Source: Janthinobacterium sp. B9-8
Lineage (GTDB): Bacteria; Pseudomonadota; Gammaproteobacteria; Burkholderiales; Chitinibacteraceae
Length of the DNA stretch: 64,000 nt
Reading direction: 5' to 3'
Assembly (NCBI RefSeq): GCF_000969645.2
Contig: NZ_CP014222.1
Coordinates: 372,001 to 436,000, forward strand
Part shown: positions 36,749 through 50,520 of the stretch, in pieces
Layout: the number at the start of each line of letters is the position of its first letter
Position numbering within the stretch: the stretch's first letter is position 1
The notes under the pieces: generated by a model
Told to the model about the DNA's origin: nothing
Databases searched by the model: none
The model's input: the letters and a program-made list of their open reading frames with translations, nothing else
Position numbers and translations under genes: made by a program

Positions 36749-36969
36749 AAACCCAAGTCTTGAACCACGGAGAGCACAGAGAACACGGAGTTACACGGAG
36801 AAACCCTAGGGAATCATTGTTATCATTCCCGAGTGTTTTATATCGGGAATCCAGCGTAAATAATGGATCTCCGAGAGCGGGAATGATAAGTTTGATTTAG
36901 TTAAGTCACTTGTTTTCCTCCGTGCCCCTCCGTGTTCTCCTTTTCCTCTGTGGTTCAAGATTTGGGTTT
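36749..36969. repeat. Nested palindromic element between aruG and astD
   Basis: AAACCCAAGTCTTGAACCAC.. (36749-36772) is inverted at 36946-36969 (..GGTTCAAGATTTGGGTTT). The core is the palindrome TATCATTCCCGAG..CGGGAATCCAG / ATGGATCTCCGA..GCGGGAATGATA (36821-36888). The right arm ends 12 bp from the aruG stop. The arm bases differ from those of 28153 and 29426 (TTGAACCAC for TTAAAACAC), yet both arms changed together, so base pairing is kept. Confidence 0.88.
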
Positions 36970-36981
36970 CGATCTTTGGTG

Positions 36982-38013
36982 CTACACCACTCTCCGTGGA
37001 TAAGCTTCCATCATTCTGACCTGATCTCCGGTGCTCACTTGCAATGCCTTGGCTTCTGCGGGTGTTAGCATAATCAGGCCTTGCTCTGGCGCGGTATAGA
37101 TCAGCCCTGTGCGGAATTTCTTTAATTGGCTGGTCGAGATTAAATGTGGCGCCGATGGTGCTTTTTTGCTGTCGCTGATCACCACGCTGCATAGCTCACT
37201 TTCCCGCATCACTCGCAGGCTGTCGATACGGGCTTCCAGCACGGGGCCTGCTTCAAAGATATCGATGTGCCGCTCTAAGCGTAAGCCTTCGCTTTCTAAT
37301 AGATGACGGGCAGGGGTGGTATCTTTGTGCGTGGCGCCAATACAGGCTTTGGCGTCGTCAGGTAAAAAGTCGATATACACCGGAAAACGCGGCATTAGCT
37401 CGGCCAGAAAAGATTTTTGGCCGAGAGAGACCAGACGATCCGCTTCATGAAAATCGATGCGGTAGAAATGGCTGCCCAGTGCGCGCCAGAAAGGTGAGTC
37501 ACCATTTTCATCAAATACCCCACGCATTTCGGCGCAGACGTGTGTCCCAAAGCGGTCGGCAAATTGCGCCAAAAACATAAAGCGAGATTTGGACAAGAGC
37601 GCGCCATTACAGTTTACGCGGTGCAGCGGGTCTAGAAAGAGCGAGCAAAGCTCGGTGTAGCCGGTGAGGTCGTGCGAGATGGTCAGCTTATCCATCTTGC
37701 TCCAGATATGCATTTCGCGGCTGGCGTAAACCGAGGTATCGATGCGGTAGGTGTAAAACGGCTGCTCCAGCCCCACGGCGGTTTCAATGCCGCACACGCC
37801 GACAATCTCGCCAGTATCGGTTTCTTCCATTAAGAATAAATAGCCCTGATCGGCCAGCGCCGCGCTGCCTTCCAAGGTGCGGCGAACGCGGTCGATTCTG
37901 GCGGCCTGAGCGCCCGGATCGGGCTTGAGCGTGGTCATGCCGGGGCCGGCTTTATGTGCCAGCTCGACCAGCTTATCGACATCGCTAAATTGACAAAGTC
38001 GCACGATTTTCAT
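36982..38013 (-). CDS. aruG: Arginine/ornithine N-succinyltransferase, second subunit
   Basis: The 343-residue AstA-family acyltransferase moves succinyl from succinyl-CoA to the alpha-amino group of arginine or ornithine, the first AST step. Family patterns are SDVDKLVELAHKAGPGMTTL, IDTSVYASREMHIWSKMDKLTISHDLTG and HIDIFEAGPVLEAR. It overlaps the upstream paralogue by 4 bp (ATGA), so the two are translationally coupled, matching the aruF-aruG heterodimer of Pseudomonas aeruginosa. The subunit letter is assigned by order. The Pseudomonas enzyme accepts both arginine and ornithine, which matters here because astB is absent. Confidence 0.93.
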   Translation of the reverse strand: MKIVRLCQFSDVDKLVELAHKAGPGMTTLKPDPGAQAARIDRVRRTLEGSAALADQGYLFLMEETDTGEIVGVCGIETAVGLEQPFYTYRIDTSVYASREMHIWSKMDKLTISHDLTGYTELCSLFLDPLHRVNCNGALLSKSRFMFLAQFADRFGTHVCAEMRGVFDENGDSPFWRALGSHFYRIDFHEADRLVSLGQKSFLAELMPRFPVYIDFLPDDAKACIGATHKDTTPARHLLESEGLRLERHIDIFEAGPVLEARIDSLRVMRESELCSVVISDSKKAPSAPHLISTSQLKKFRTGLIYTAPEQGLIMLTPAEAKALQVSTGDQVRMMEAYPRRVV

Positions 38014-39035
38014 GATGCGGCTCCTGAGTGATTCAGTTTTACACAGCGCACATCGCTGCCAATGCCAACTTCTAATGCGCTGGCTAAGGCAGGTGGCAAG
38101 GCCATATCGTGGCCAAGCTGCTTAGGCAAATGGGTTTTAATACAGCGGAATTCTTGGCTTGCGGTATTGCAAACTAAGTAACTGGTTGCACCGTGAACTT
38201 CGGATGCGTAGGCCAGATGGTGCAAGGCACTATGGCGTAGCGAATAACAGGCGTCCAGTGTGGCGGTGAGCACGGGGCCAGCGTCAAAAATATCGATAAA
38301 GCGATCAGGCTCAAAGCCTTCGTCCAGATGGCATTGATAAGGTAGACGAGCGCTGGCGTGCGGCTCGCCCATCACGCGTTGGGCATCTTCTGAAAGCAGC
38401 GGCACATAGAGCGGATCAACCGGCATCACTTCTGCAATAAAGCCACGGCTGCGCCCGCCTGATTCCCGTTCCATTTCGGCAAAATCACGGCGGGTAAACT
38501 TGCGTCCCACGCTTTCCCAAAATGGCGAGTTGCCATCTGCATCGGCAATGCCGGGCAGCACAGAGAAGATATCTTTACTAAAGCGCTGGCGATGTTGGGC
38601 AATAAACAATAGCCGCGCACGGGAGAGCAAATCGGCATAAGCGGCTTTTTCTGGCTCGATATAAAAGCCAGTCAGCCGCGTACAGCTGGTCAGCTCATGC
38701 GACATGACCAAGGCGTGAATCCGGTGATTCACATGTAGCTCGCGCGAGGCGTGAACTACTACTTCATTGCGAAAAGCGTAGAAAGGCTCGTGTTGCCCGG
38801 CAAGGGCGACGATGCTGGCGGAGCCATATAAAACGCCGTTTTCTTCTAATACAAATAAATAGCTTTCTTCGCCAGGGTAGTCGATCTCGTTTTGCAGGGA
38901 ATCAATCGAGCGCAAAATCAGCTCTTGCAGGCGTGCACGATCCGGCGGCAGCGAATGCAAAATCGGCCCTTTAGAGCGAGCCATGCGCTCCAATTGATCA
39001 AGGTCGGACAGTTTTCCTGGTCTTACGATAAGCAT
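38010..39035 (-). CDS. aruF: Arginine/ornithine N-succinyltransferase, first subunit
   Basis: From ATG 39035 the protein has 341 residues and starts MLIVRPGKLSDLDQLERMA, as AstA-family proteins do. The 37 extra residues of the frame up to 39146 come from repeat DNA and are not supported. Family patterns include VVHASRELHVNHRIHALVMSHELT, SPFWESVGRKFTRRDF and FIDIFDAGPVLTA. It is paralogous to the following gene and should form a heteromeric enzyme with it. A palindromic element occupies the spacer to astC. Confidence 0.93.
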   Translation of the reverse strand: MLIVRPGKLSDLDQLERMARSKGPILHSLPPDRARLQELILRSIDSLQNEIDYPGEESYLFVLEENGVLYGSASIVALAGQHEPFYAFRNEVVVHASRELHVNHRIHALVMSHELTSCTRLTGFYIEPEKAAYADLLSRARLLFIAQHRQRFSKDIFSVLPGIADADGNSPFWESVGRKFTRRDFAEMERESGGRSRGFIAEVMPVDPLYVPLLSEDAQRVMGEPHASARLPYQCHLDEGFEPDRFIDIFDAGPVLTATLDACYSLRHSALHHLAYASEVHGATSYLVCNTASQEFRCIKTHLPKQLGHDMALPPALASALEVGIGSDVRCVKLNHSGAAS

Positions 39036-39070
39036 AGGGGCGATCCGAGGGTGGATGGTGTGAAAAAGTT

Positions 39071-39265
39071 CTGTAGGCACAGAGAACACTAAGTTCACAG
39101 AGAACGGGGAGAAAAACAAATAAAGCAAATTGCAGGGCGGGTGCAACCCGCCGTTTTCGCAATGTCATGCAAAATCTGGCGGGTTGCACCCGCCCTACAA
39201 ATAGATACCCTCATGACTTTCTGTCTCTGTGTTCTTCGTTTTCTCCCCGTCCTCTGTGTCTACAG
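39071..39265. repeat. Nested palindromic element between astC and aruF
   Basis: CTGTAGGCACAGAG (39071-39084) is inverted at 39252-39265 (CTCTGTGTCTACAG, one mismatch). The core is GCAGGGCGGGTGCAACCCGC (39132-) against GCGGGTTGCACCCGCCCTAC (-39198). The outer arm is the metR-metE type and the core is the 17425 type, so arms and cores combine independently. The right arm ends 20 bp from the astC stop. Confidence 0.88.
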
Positions 39266-39285
39266 ATCTTAGGTCTTTATTAAAT

Positions 39286-40554
<1,269 letters not shown>

Positions 40555-40604
40555 TCATCAATGAATCTTCTATAAATGCGACATAAAGCTATAGCTTTAC
40601 ACCT

Positions 40605-41570
40605 TTACGACCTAGGGAAATCAGCACGTTCATCCCGAGGGGATATGCCAAAGTGGGCGCGGTAGGCTGTTGCAAAATGCGCACCGGAAGAAAAGCCGCA
40701 AGATAAACCAATCTGCACCACAGAAATTCCCGTGCGTTGCAACATGGTGCGGGCGCGCTCTAAACGTAATTGCATATAGTGGCGGGCAGGCAGTGTGTCT
40801 AAATGTTGCTTAAACAGACGTTCTAGCTGGCGACGGGATAAATCAACGTGCTGCGCTAGCTCGTCGCTGCTGAGGGGCTCTTCTAAGTTGGCTTCCATTA
40901 ATTGCAGCACGGCGCTGAGCTTGGGTTGGCGCAGTCCTAGTTGCAAAGCATGCGAAGTGCGTTGGCGGGTATCGGGCGTGCGCAGGTGTTCAATACATAA
41001 AGATTCAGCTATCTGCTCGGCCAAGCCTAGGCTTTGCTGCTTTGCCACTAAGGCCAACATCGCATCCAGCGTTGCAACGCCTGCGCCACAGCTAAAATAG
41101 CTGTGATCAAATTCATATAAATTCTGCGTGCAAATCACGCGTGGAAAAGTCGCAGCAAACGCACGCAGCTCGGGCCAGCGCAATGTGGCTCGGTGCTGAT
41201 CTAATACTCCACAAGCAGCCAGCCACCAAGCGCCGCAATCAATCCCCCCGACCATCGAGGCGCTATGCAGTAATGGTTTAAGTAGAGCAAGGCGTGGATC
41301 GTTCGCAAAAGGTGGGGTCTGCGAAACGATCAGTAATACATCGATAGCTTTGCTATCGAGTAAGGCAGGCAGCTGAGGGTAGTGTCCGCCTGTGGCCAAA
41401 GGAATGGCAGCCCCATCTAATGAATAATATTGCACCTTATATAGTGCTTCATCACTGATGGTATTCGCCAAGCCCAGTACCGTATCGATACTGGCGATAC
41501 TTAATAGTGGTGCTGGCGGCAAAAGCAGCACGGCAATCTGGATGAGGTTGGGATTGAGTCGATGTGGCAT
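40605..41570 (-). CDS. argR: GlxA/ArgR-type AraC-family regulator
   Basis: The 321-residue protein joins a DJ-1/PfpI-like amidotransferase domain (~10-190, with SMVGGIDCGAWWLAACGVLD) to a C-terminal AraC DNA-binding domain (~220-310, LSSDELAQHVDLSRRQLERLFKQH and VVQIGLSCGFSSGAHFATAYRAHFG). Pseudomonas aeruginosa ArgR has this architecture and activates the aru (AST) genes in response to arginine. Position 98 bp upstream of astC on the same strand supports the same role. GlxA-like regulators of carnitine or glycine betaine use look similar, so context carries the call. Confidence 0.85.
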   Translation of the reverse strand: MPHRLNPNLIQIAVLLLPPAPLLSIASIDTVLGLANTISDEALYKVQYYSLDGAAIPLATGGHYPQLPALLDSKAIDVLLIVSQTPPFANDPRLALLKPLLHSASMVGGIDCGAWWLAACGVLDQHRATLRWPELRAFAATFPRVICTQNLYEFDHSYFSCGAGVATLDAMLALVAKQQSLGLAEQIAESLCIEHLRTPDTRQRTSHALQLGLRQPKLSAVLQLMEANLEEPLSSDELAQHVDLSRRQLERLFKQHLDTLPARHYMQLRLERARTMLQRTGISVVQIGLSCGFSSGAHFATAYRAHFGISPRDERADFPRS

Positions 41571-41733
41571 TGGCTTATTTTTTCAGTAATAACTTAAAAT
41601 CGCAATTGTCGTTGTGCCTGATGAGTGTTGTAGTGAGGCCTAATAATTAAACATTCAGCCCATTTCAAACAGACATAGAGTAATAAGGGCTGGCACAATG
41701 CACTTTAAATTATTTTAATATCTGGGATTCATC

Positions 41734-42021
41734 ATGAAGAAAAGAGAACTCATCGAAGCCGTACTAAGAGTTGCAGAGTACGAGTTGCCAGGTATTTCTA
41801 AAAAGGCGGTAGAAGCCACTCTGGAAGCACTGGGCGATGTCACCGGCGCAACCCTCAAGGGTGGTGGTGAAGTGACTCTGCCAGGAATCGGCAAATTAGC
41901 AGTCAAACACCGCGATGCACGTGTTGGCCGCAACCCAAGAACGGGTGAGCCAGTGCAAATTCCCGCTAAGAAAGCATTAAAATACACCCCGCTTAAAGCC
42001 ATTAAAGATGCGGTCGCTTAA
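41734..42021 (+). CDS. HU-family DNA-binding protein
   Basis: The 95-residue protein is of HU/IHF type. An N-terminal helical dimer part (MKKRELIEAVLRVAEYELPGIS) is followed by a beta-arm with the signature GRNPRTGEPVQIPAKKALKYTP. It bends DNA and compacts the nucleoid. It is slightly longer than the 90-residue canonical HU, and the N-terminal half diverges from HupB, so it is probably an accessory HU-like protein. It lies just upstream of, and parallel to, the rrn operon. Confidence 0.9.
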   Translation: MKKRELIEAVLRVAEYELPGISKKAVEATLEALGDVTGATLKGGGEVTLPGIGKLAVKHRDARVGRNPRTGEPVQIPAKKALKYTPLKAIKDAVA

Positions 42022-42102
42022 TTTACGCTACAAGCTGTTTTTAGTGATCTTTTATAAATCAATAACTTACCGTATTGCCCCCGTTTTATTGCAAGCAAGG
42101 TG

Positions 42103-42131
42103 TTGACCGATGCGGCTCCAGCCCGTATATT
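42103..42131 (+). promoter_or_regulatory. rrn operon promoter
   Basis: TTGACC (42103-42108) and TATATT (42126-42131) are separated by exactly 17 bp. The bases after the -10 box (TCGGCCTCTCGC) form a GC-rich discriminator typical of stringently controlled rRNA promoters. It lies ~190 bp before the 16S gene. Confidence 0.85.
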
Positions 42132-42185
42132 TCGGCCTCTCGCTGCAGCACACACAGCAACACGGTGTTCGAGCCGCAGCGAAAC

Positions 42186-42201
42186 GATCTTTAAAAAAAT
42201 A
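42186..42201 (+). promoter_or_regulatory. boxA-like antitermination site, leader copy
   Basis: GATCTTTAAAAAAATA occurs here and again, identically, at 44365-44380 before the 23S gene. Position and the CTTTAA core match boxA, which loads Nus factors on rRNA transcripts. Confidence 0.6.
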
Positions 42202-42219
42202 CAGTCGATGAGTGTGAGT
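42201..42219 (+). other. 16S processing stem, 5' arm (3' arm at 43877-43895)
   Basis: ACAGTCGATGAGTGTGAGT is exactly complementary to 43877-43895, so the two enclose the 16S gene in a 19-bp duplex, the usual RNase III substrate. Confidence 0.85.
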
Positions 42220-42317
42220 GCTTGATTCGGAAGCGAAACAAGTGCTTACATGAGTAAGGCATATTCAGCGATGGATGTGCCGAATAAAGTAAGCCAGTAA
42301 GTACTAGCTTAGAGATT

Positions 42318-43852
<1,535 letters not shown>

Positions 43853-43934
43853 AAGAGAAAGTCTTTTGGATTGAGTACTCACACTCATCGACTGTAGAAA
43901 AGAAGATACGAGAAGTTTTCGTGAAAATCACATT

Positions 43935-44011
43935 GGGTCAGTAGCTCAGTCGGTTAGAGCATCGTCTTGATAAGGCGGGGGTCACAGGTTCGATTCCTGT
44001 CTGACCCACCA
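43935..44011 (+). tRNA. tRNA-Ile (GAT)
   Basis: Full cloverleaf of 77 nt with acceptor GGGTCAG / CTGACCC, anticodon GAT within CTTGATAAG, TTCGATTC T-loop and encoded CCA. It is in the 16S-23S spacer as in most Proteobacteria. Confidence 0.98.
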
Positions 44012-44109
44012 TTCATTCCTTGGAGTGCATGGTTGGAAAGCTCTGTCAAAGAGCGACCAGTTTGGTTTTGAATTGCAGAAAAGTAATTGCAAGCGAGGCG
44101 AGAAATGAA

Positions 44110-44140
44110 ATCTCGACGTTTACTAAAGTAAACGAGAGAT
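44110..44140 (+). other. Hairpin in the rrn internal spacer
   Basis: ATCTC..CGTTTACT and AGTAAACG..GAGAT form a long stem between the two tRNA genes. It may mark a processing site separating tRNA-Ile from tRNA-Ala. Confidence 0.55.
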
Positions 44141-44168
44141 TGAATGACGAAGCATCGCGAAGTAATTT

Positions 44169-44244
44169 GGGGGCTTAGCTCATCTGGTAGAGCACCTGCT
44201 TTGCAAGCAGGGGGTGAACGGTTCGAGTCCGTTAGCCTCCACCA
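44169..44244 (+). tRNA. tRNA-Ala (TGC)
   Basis: 76 nt with acceptor GGGGGCT / AGCCTCC (one G-U), anticodon TGC within CTTTGCAAG, GTTCGAGTC T-arm and encoded CCA. It is the second tRNA of the rrn spacer. Confidence 0.98.
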
Positions 44245-44364
44245 TTCTCTTGGAGTGGTGGAATAAACTTAATAGAAACAAGAAATAAAATACTGTCTCA
44301 GGTTCAGTTTAGGCTTGGGACGATGCTTTATTTCTGATTTCTAAAATCAGCAAGACGTATCTTT

Positions 44365-44380
44365 GATCTTTAAAAAAATA
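44365..44380 (+). promoter_or_regulatory. boxA-like antitermination site, spacer copy
   Basis: This is an identical 16-base copy of the leader site at 42186. It lies in the 315-bp tRNA-Ala to 23S spacer, which holds no gene. Confidence 0.6.
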
Positions 44381-44559
44381 GAAGAAGTAATACTCAAATT
44401 TAGAAATAAATAAGGGTAGATTGTATCAAAATCGATTATTCGAAGTCAGAACTGAATGATCGATGTCGCAAACAAAGCGAAATCAGATACTTTAAGGATG
44501 TGAATCGCTTTGCTCGTCTTCATTGACGAATAGAGTGCAACACGTGTTTGAGGTTATAG

Positions 44560-47449
<2,890 letters not shown>

Positions 47450-47579
47450 ATAACCTGAGACGCGTGTGCGCGACGGTATAATCTACCCAGATTAAGAGTT
47501 AAGTTTGAGTATTGAATTACTTCTTCTATTGAACTGAATGCGTTGTGGAGCAATAAGCACAACGTGTTAACCCGTTAAA

Positions 47580-47694
47580 GTCTGGCGACCATAGCGAGGT
47601 GGTCCCACTCCTTCCCATCCCGAACAGGACAGTGAAACACCTTAGCGCCGATGATAGTGCAGATTACCTGTGTGAAAGTAGGTCATTGCCAGAC
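47580..47694 (+). rRNA. rrf: 5S ribosomal RNA
   Basis: About 115 nt. The ends GTCTGGC / GCCAGAC pair, and the conserved CCCATCCCGAACAGGA and AGCGCCGATGATAGT segments are present, matching Neisseriales 5S closely. Confidence 0.97.
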
Positions 47695-47712
47695 ACCTTA
47701 TGCAGTAAACAG

Positions 47713-47746
47713 AACCCCCGTACTCGAAAGAGGCGGGGGTTTTGCT
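47713..47746 (+). terminator. rrn operon terminator
   Basis: ACCCCCG and CGGGGGT form the stem with a 13-base loop, then TTTTGCTTT. It is 19 bp after 5S. Confidence 0.9.
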
Positions 47747-47799
47747 TTGCGCGGAAGAAGGCAGCTGCAGCGTAACTGCACAACCATCTGTGGTTTGCT

Positions 47800-47865
47800 G
47801 TCGGGTTACGCAATATCGCTGAGCGAGGTAAACCTCGCACGTTCAAGCCGCTAACTTGGCCTACG
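47800..47865. repeat. Short dispersed repeat, GTCGGGTTACGC type
   Basis: This is the second copy of the 26401-26460 repeat, containing GTCGGGTTACGC, GCTGAGCGAGGTA and CCTCGCACGTTCA. The rest of 47747-48026 shows no gene. Confidence 0.5.
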
Positions 47866-48026
47866 CGAAAATTAGGGGGATTCTTAATGGTTCCTGCAAA
47901 TGAAATATTAATGATGGTTTTATTGATAAAGGATTGGTGTTTTTATATTGTCATCATTGATCTCATAGAGATCTGATGGTGAATGTCTTTCAAAGAGTAG
48001 TGCTAAGTATTTAGTATTTAGATAAT

Positions 48027-48058
48027 AAAAATGGCTTCCTATACAGGAAGCCATTTTT
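48027..48058. terminator. Terminator after the YceI gene (bidirectional)
   Basis: AAAAATGGCTTCCT and AGGAAGCCATTTTT form a perfect 14-bp stem with a 4-base loop. On the minus strand it follows the YceI stop by 18 bp. Confidence 0.92.
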
Positions 48059-48076
48059 ATTGAATCTTATATCTGC

Positions 48077-48643
48077 TTATTTTTGTACTGCTTCTACTGC
48101 AATGCTGAGCTTAACGTCATCACCGATATTAGGTACATATGTACTCATACCAAATTCGCTGCGTTTGATTGTTGCGCTAGCATTTGCACCGCAAGCGGGC
48201 TTTTTCATCATTGGGTGCATATCACATTTAAAATTGCTAACTGCTAATGTAAGTGGCTTGGTTACACCTAGCAAAGTAAAGTTGCCATCAACAGCAACTA
48301 ATTTGTCACCTTCAAATATCAATTTATTGGATTTGAAAGTCATTGCTGGGAATTTTTCTGTATTGAAAAAATCTGGGCCTTTAACGTGTGCATCGCGTTT
48401 TTCCCAACCGCTATTGAGGCTGCGTGTATCAATGCTGATATCTACGCTGCCGGTTTTCTTTTCTGCATCTAGCGTGATAGTGCCGCTTGATTTATCAAAG
48501 CGCCCATTTTGAATTGAAAAGCCCATATGGCTTAATTCAAAGCTAGGGTAGGTATGTGATGGGTCTAATTGATATACAACAGGTGCGGCAAATGCAGTGC
48601 TGGTTAAACCTGCTAATAATGCTGTGGCGATAAAACGCTTCAT
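48077..48643 (-). CDS. YceI-family periplasmic protein, copy 1
   Basis: The 188-residue protein has a signal peptide (~1-19, after AFA). It forms a lipocalin-like YceI barrel with the patterns YQLDPSHTYPSFELSHMGFS, GFSIQNGRFDKSSGTI and FTLLGVTKPLTLAVSNFKC. YceI proteins bind polyisoprenoids such as ubiquinone precursors in a long hydrophobic pocket. Two Cys residues (CDMHPMMKKPACG) could form a disulfide. It follows the second YceI gene and a cytochrome b561 gene, 27 bp apart or less, so all three are probably one operon, like yceJ-yceI of E. coli but with yceI doubled. Confidence 0.93.
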   Translation of the reverse strand: MKRFIATALLAGLTSTAFAAPVVYQLDPSHTYPSFELSHMGFSIQNGRFDKSSGTITLDAEKKTGSVDISIDTRSLNSGWEKRDAHVKGPDFFNTEKFPAMTFKSNKLIFEGDKLVAVDGNFTLLGVTKPLTLAVSNFKCDMHPMMKKPACGANASATIKRSEFGMSTYVPNIGDDVKLSIAVEAVQK

Positions 48644-48670
48644 CTTCTGACTCCAGTGGGTGGGTAAAAC

Positions 48671-49231
48671 TTATTTGCTAGCGGTGCCAGCAAGGGTGAT
48701 TTTAAATTTAACGGTCACTTGGTCTGCTACGGTATCAGTATCTGCCCACATGCCATCACCTAATTTATATTGCAAGCGTAAAATAGGTAAATTGCCTTCT
48801 ACAACCAGATTACCTGCCTCAGGTTTGGCTGTGAGCTGGGTGGTTACATCACGGCTGATGCCTTTAATGGTTAATTTACCTTTTGCTTCAAATTTATTAT
48901 TACCCAGCGATTTGACACTGCTGGCAATAAAGGTCGCTTTAGGATAGCTGGCCACGTCAAACCATGCTTTCTTTTTGGCTTCTGTATTGCCATCGTTACC
49001 ACCTACATCAATGCTGGCTAAGTCGACGATAATTTCGGCTTGTGCTTTTTCAGGTTTGGCAGGGTCAAAGTCGACTTTGGCGGCAAAGTTTTTAAAGCCG
49101 CCATCAACTGAGACGCCCATTTGTTTAAAGTTGAAATCAACTTTGCTTTTTTGTGGGACGAGTGTCTGGGCTGCACTTGCAGAGAAGCTCAGTGCGGTAA
49201 GTAGTGTAGCGCTAAGAATATGACGAATCAC
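48671..49231 (-). CDS. YceI-family periplasmic protein, copy 2
   Basis: GTG 49231 is the likely start because AGGAG stands 6-7 bases before it; the ATG at 49249 has no RBS. That gives 186 residues with a signal peptide (~1-20, cleaved after ASA). The YceI barrel contains SKVDFNFKQMGVSVDGGFKNF and LTIKGISRDVTTQLTA. Length and pattern fit the family, but this copy is only distantly similar to copy 1, so the pair is an old duplication or separate recruitment. Confidence 0.9.
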   Translation of the reverse strand: MIRHILSATLLTALSFSASAAQTLVPQKSKVDFNFKQMGVSVDGGFKNFAAKVDFDPAKPEKAQAEIIVDLASIDVGGNDGNTEAKKKAWFDVASYPKATFIASSVKSLGNNKFEAKGKLTIKGISRDVTTQLTAKPEAGNLVVEGNLPILRLQYKLGDGMWADTDTVADQVTVKFKITLAGTASK

Positions 49232-49281
49232 TGCATTCTCCTGGGGCAAACTGAAATGGTTTAGGTAAGCGAAATGGCTGT

Positions 49282-49824
49282 TTATTTTTTTCGTAAAAAA
49301 GGCAGCATACGGGCCAGAATGGCATCCTTATCAATAAAGTGATGCTTGAGTGCTGCTGCAGCATGTAGCCCAATTAATACCAGTAATGCAGTTGCAAATA
49401 GGCCGTGGCTATTGGCAAACAAATCGGCAAGTTCTGCATTTTTTGCAATCAGATCAGGCATTTGCCAGAGGCCCAGATAAACAACTGGAAATCCTTTTGC
49501 GGAGCTCATTAGCCAGCCAGACAGGGGCATGGCAAACATCAGAAGATAAAGCAGGTGATGCACGCCGGTAGACAGCTTGCTTTGCCATGCTGGCAGGCTA
49601 GGATCGGCGCTGGGTGCGCCTTTGACTTTTAACCAGATAAGACGAATAGCAACTAAGCCTAGTACGGTGATGCCTGCCCATTTGTGCCACGAGATGACTT
49701 TGAATTTGGCTGGGGATAATGGCATTTCTTCCATGGTCCACGCGAGGCCAAAGGCCGTACAGATGAGAAGGGCCACTAACCAGTGCAGTAGAATCTGGAT
49801 GCCATCGTATTGTGTTTTACTCAT
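49282..49824 (-). CDS. Cytochrome b561-family membrane protein
   Basis: The ~180-residue protein has four membrane helices (near residues 12-32, 48-66, 88-108, 140-160). His residues in LLHWLVALL, SWHKWAGIT, GVHHLLYLL and NSHGLF are the expected b-haem ligands. It should pass electrons between quinone and a periplasmic acceptor. ATG 49824 is chosen over GTG 49833; neither has a strong RBS. It is first in the b561-yceI-yceI unit. Confidence 0.93.
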   Translation of the reverse strand: MSKTQYDGIQILLHWLVALLICTAFGLAWTMEEMPLSPAKFKVISWHKWAGITVLGLVAIRLIWLKVKGAPSADPSLPAWQSKLSTGVHHLLYLLMFAMPLSGWLMSSAKGFPVVYLGLWQMPDLIAKNAELADLFANSHGLFATALLVLIGLHAAAALKHHFIDKDAILARMLPFLRKK

Positions 49825-49870
49825 TTTATTCACTATTTAATAGGGTCTGGGTTGGCTAAATGATAATCAC

Positions 49871-50293
49871 TTAGTCTTGAAACTTGCTGCGAAGTTCCGC
49901 GAGTATGTTAGTCATTTCGACCAGTTTTTGTTCAGACAGATCAGAAAAAAAAGGACGGATGTATTCTAGATGCCGAGTAAATGTATTTTCAAAGAGGGCC
50001 TCTCCTTTGGGGCTTAGATAAACCCGAAAACTGCGTCTGTCTTCACTGATGGTTTCCCGGTTGATGATCCCGCGTGTTTCTAAGCGATCAAGTACCCCTG
50101 TAAGTGTTCCTTTTGTAATGAGCGTTTTTTCACCTAACTCACGGCAGCTCATCCCTTGTGTATTGCCAAGCGTAGCAATAATGTCAAATTGTGCAGGTGT
50201 TAAATCCATCGCACGGATGTGCCGATTGGATAATTGCTCAAAAGCTTGGTAGCAGCGAACCAGTTCACGGATGGTGACTTGGAAGTTTTCCAT
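49871..50293 (-). CDS. MarR-family regulator
   Basis: The 140-residue winged-helix protein has the DNA-binding region SCRELGEKTLITKGTLTGVLDRLETRGIINRE, ending the wing with SEDRRSFRVYLS. MarR proteins sense phenolic or oxidative signals. It lies 46 bp upstream of the cytochrome b561 gene on the same strand, so it may control or belong to that operon. Confidence 0.93.
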   Translation of the reverse strand: MENFQVTIRELVRCYQAFEQLSNRHIRAMDLTPAQFDIIATLGNTQGMSCRELGEKTLITKGTLTGVLDRLETRGIINRETISEDRRSFRVYLSPKGEALFENTFTRHLEYIRPFFSDLSEQKLVEMTNILAELRSKFQD

Positions 50294-50460
50294 TAAGTAA
50301 GGCTTTAATTGTTCGTGTTAGTACTATTTATATCAGAACAAAAAAAATGCTGCAAGACAGGCGGATCACTCACTAAGAATTAGGATAGATGAATTTATAG
50401 AAATACGAGTATTTCAAGTATGGAGGCTGTGAAGCAAAAGATATTGAGATTTGACATAAA

Positions 50461-50504
50461 GCGCTGGAAAAACAGCGCAAGCGAGGGCTGCGAAGCGGCC
50501 CTCG
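50461..50504. other. Two hairpins after the HAD gene
   Basis: GCGCTG/CAGCGC (50461-50478) and CGAGGGC/GCCCTCG (50482-50504) lie 17 bp past the HAD stop on the minus strand. The first loop is T-rich, but no T-tract follows on the minus strand. This is a possible terminator pair for that gene. Confidence 0.4.
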
Positions 50505-50520
50505 GGAATAGAGGAATGGA

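Noticed and set aside
49850..49872. Possible Fur box (AAATGATAATCACTT) upstream of cytochrome b561
   Set aside because: Only about 12 of 19 positions agree with the consensus and the flanks disagree; AT-rich chance match.
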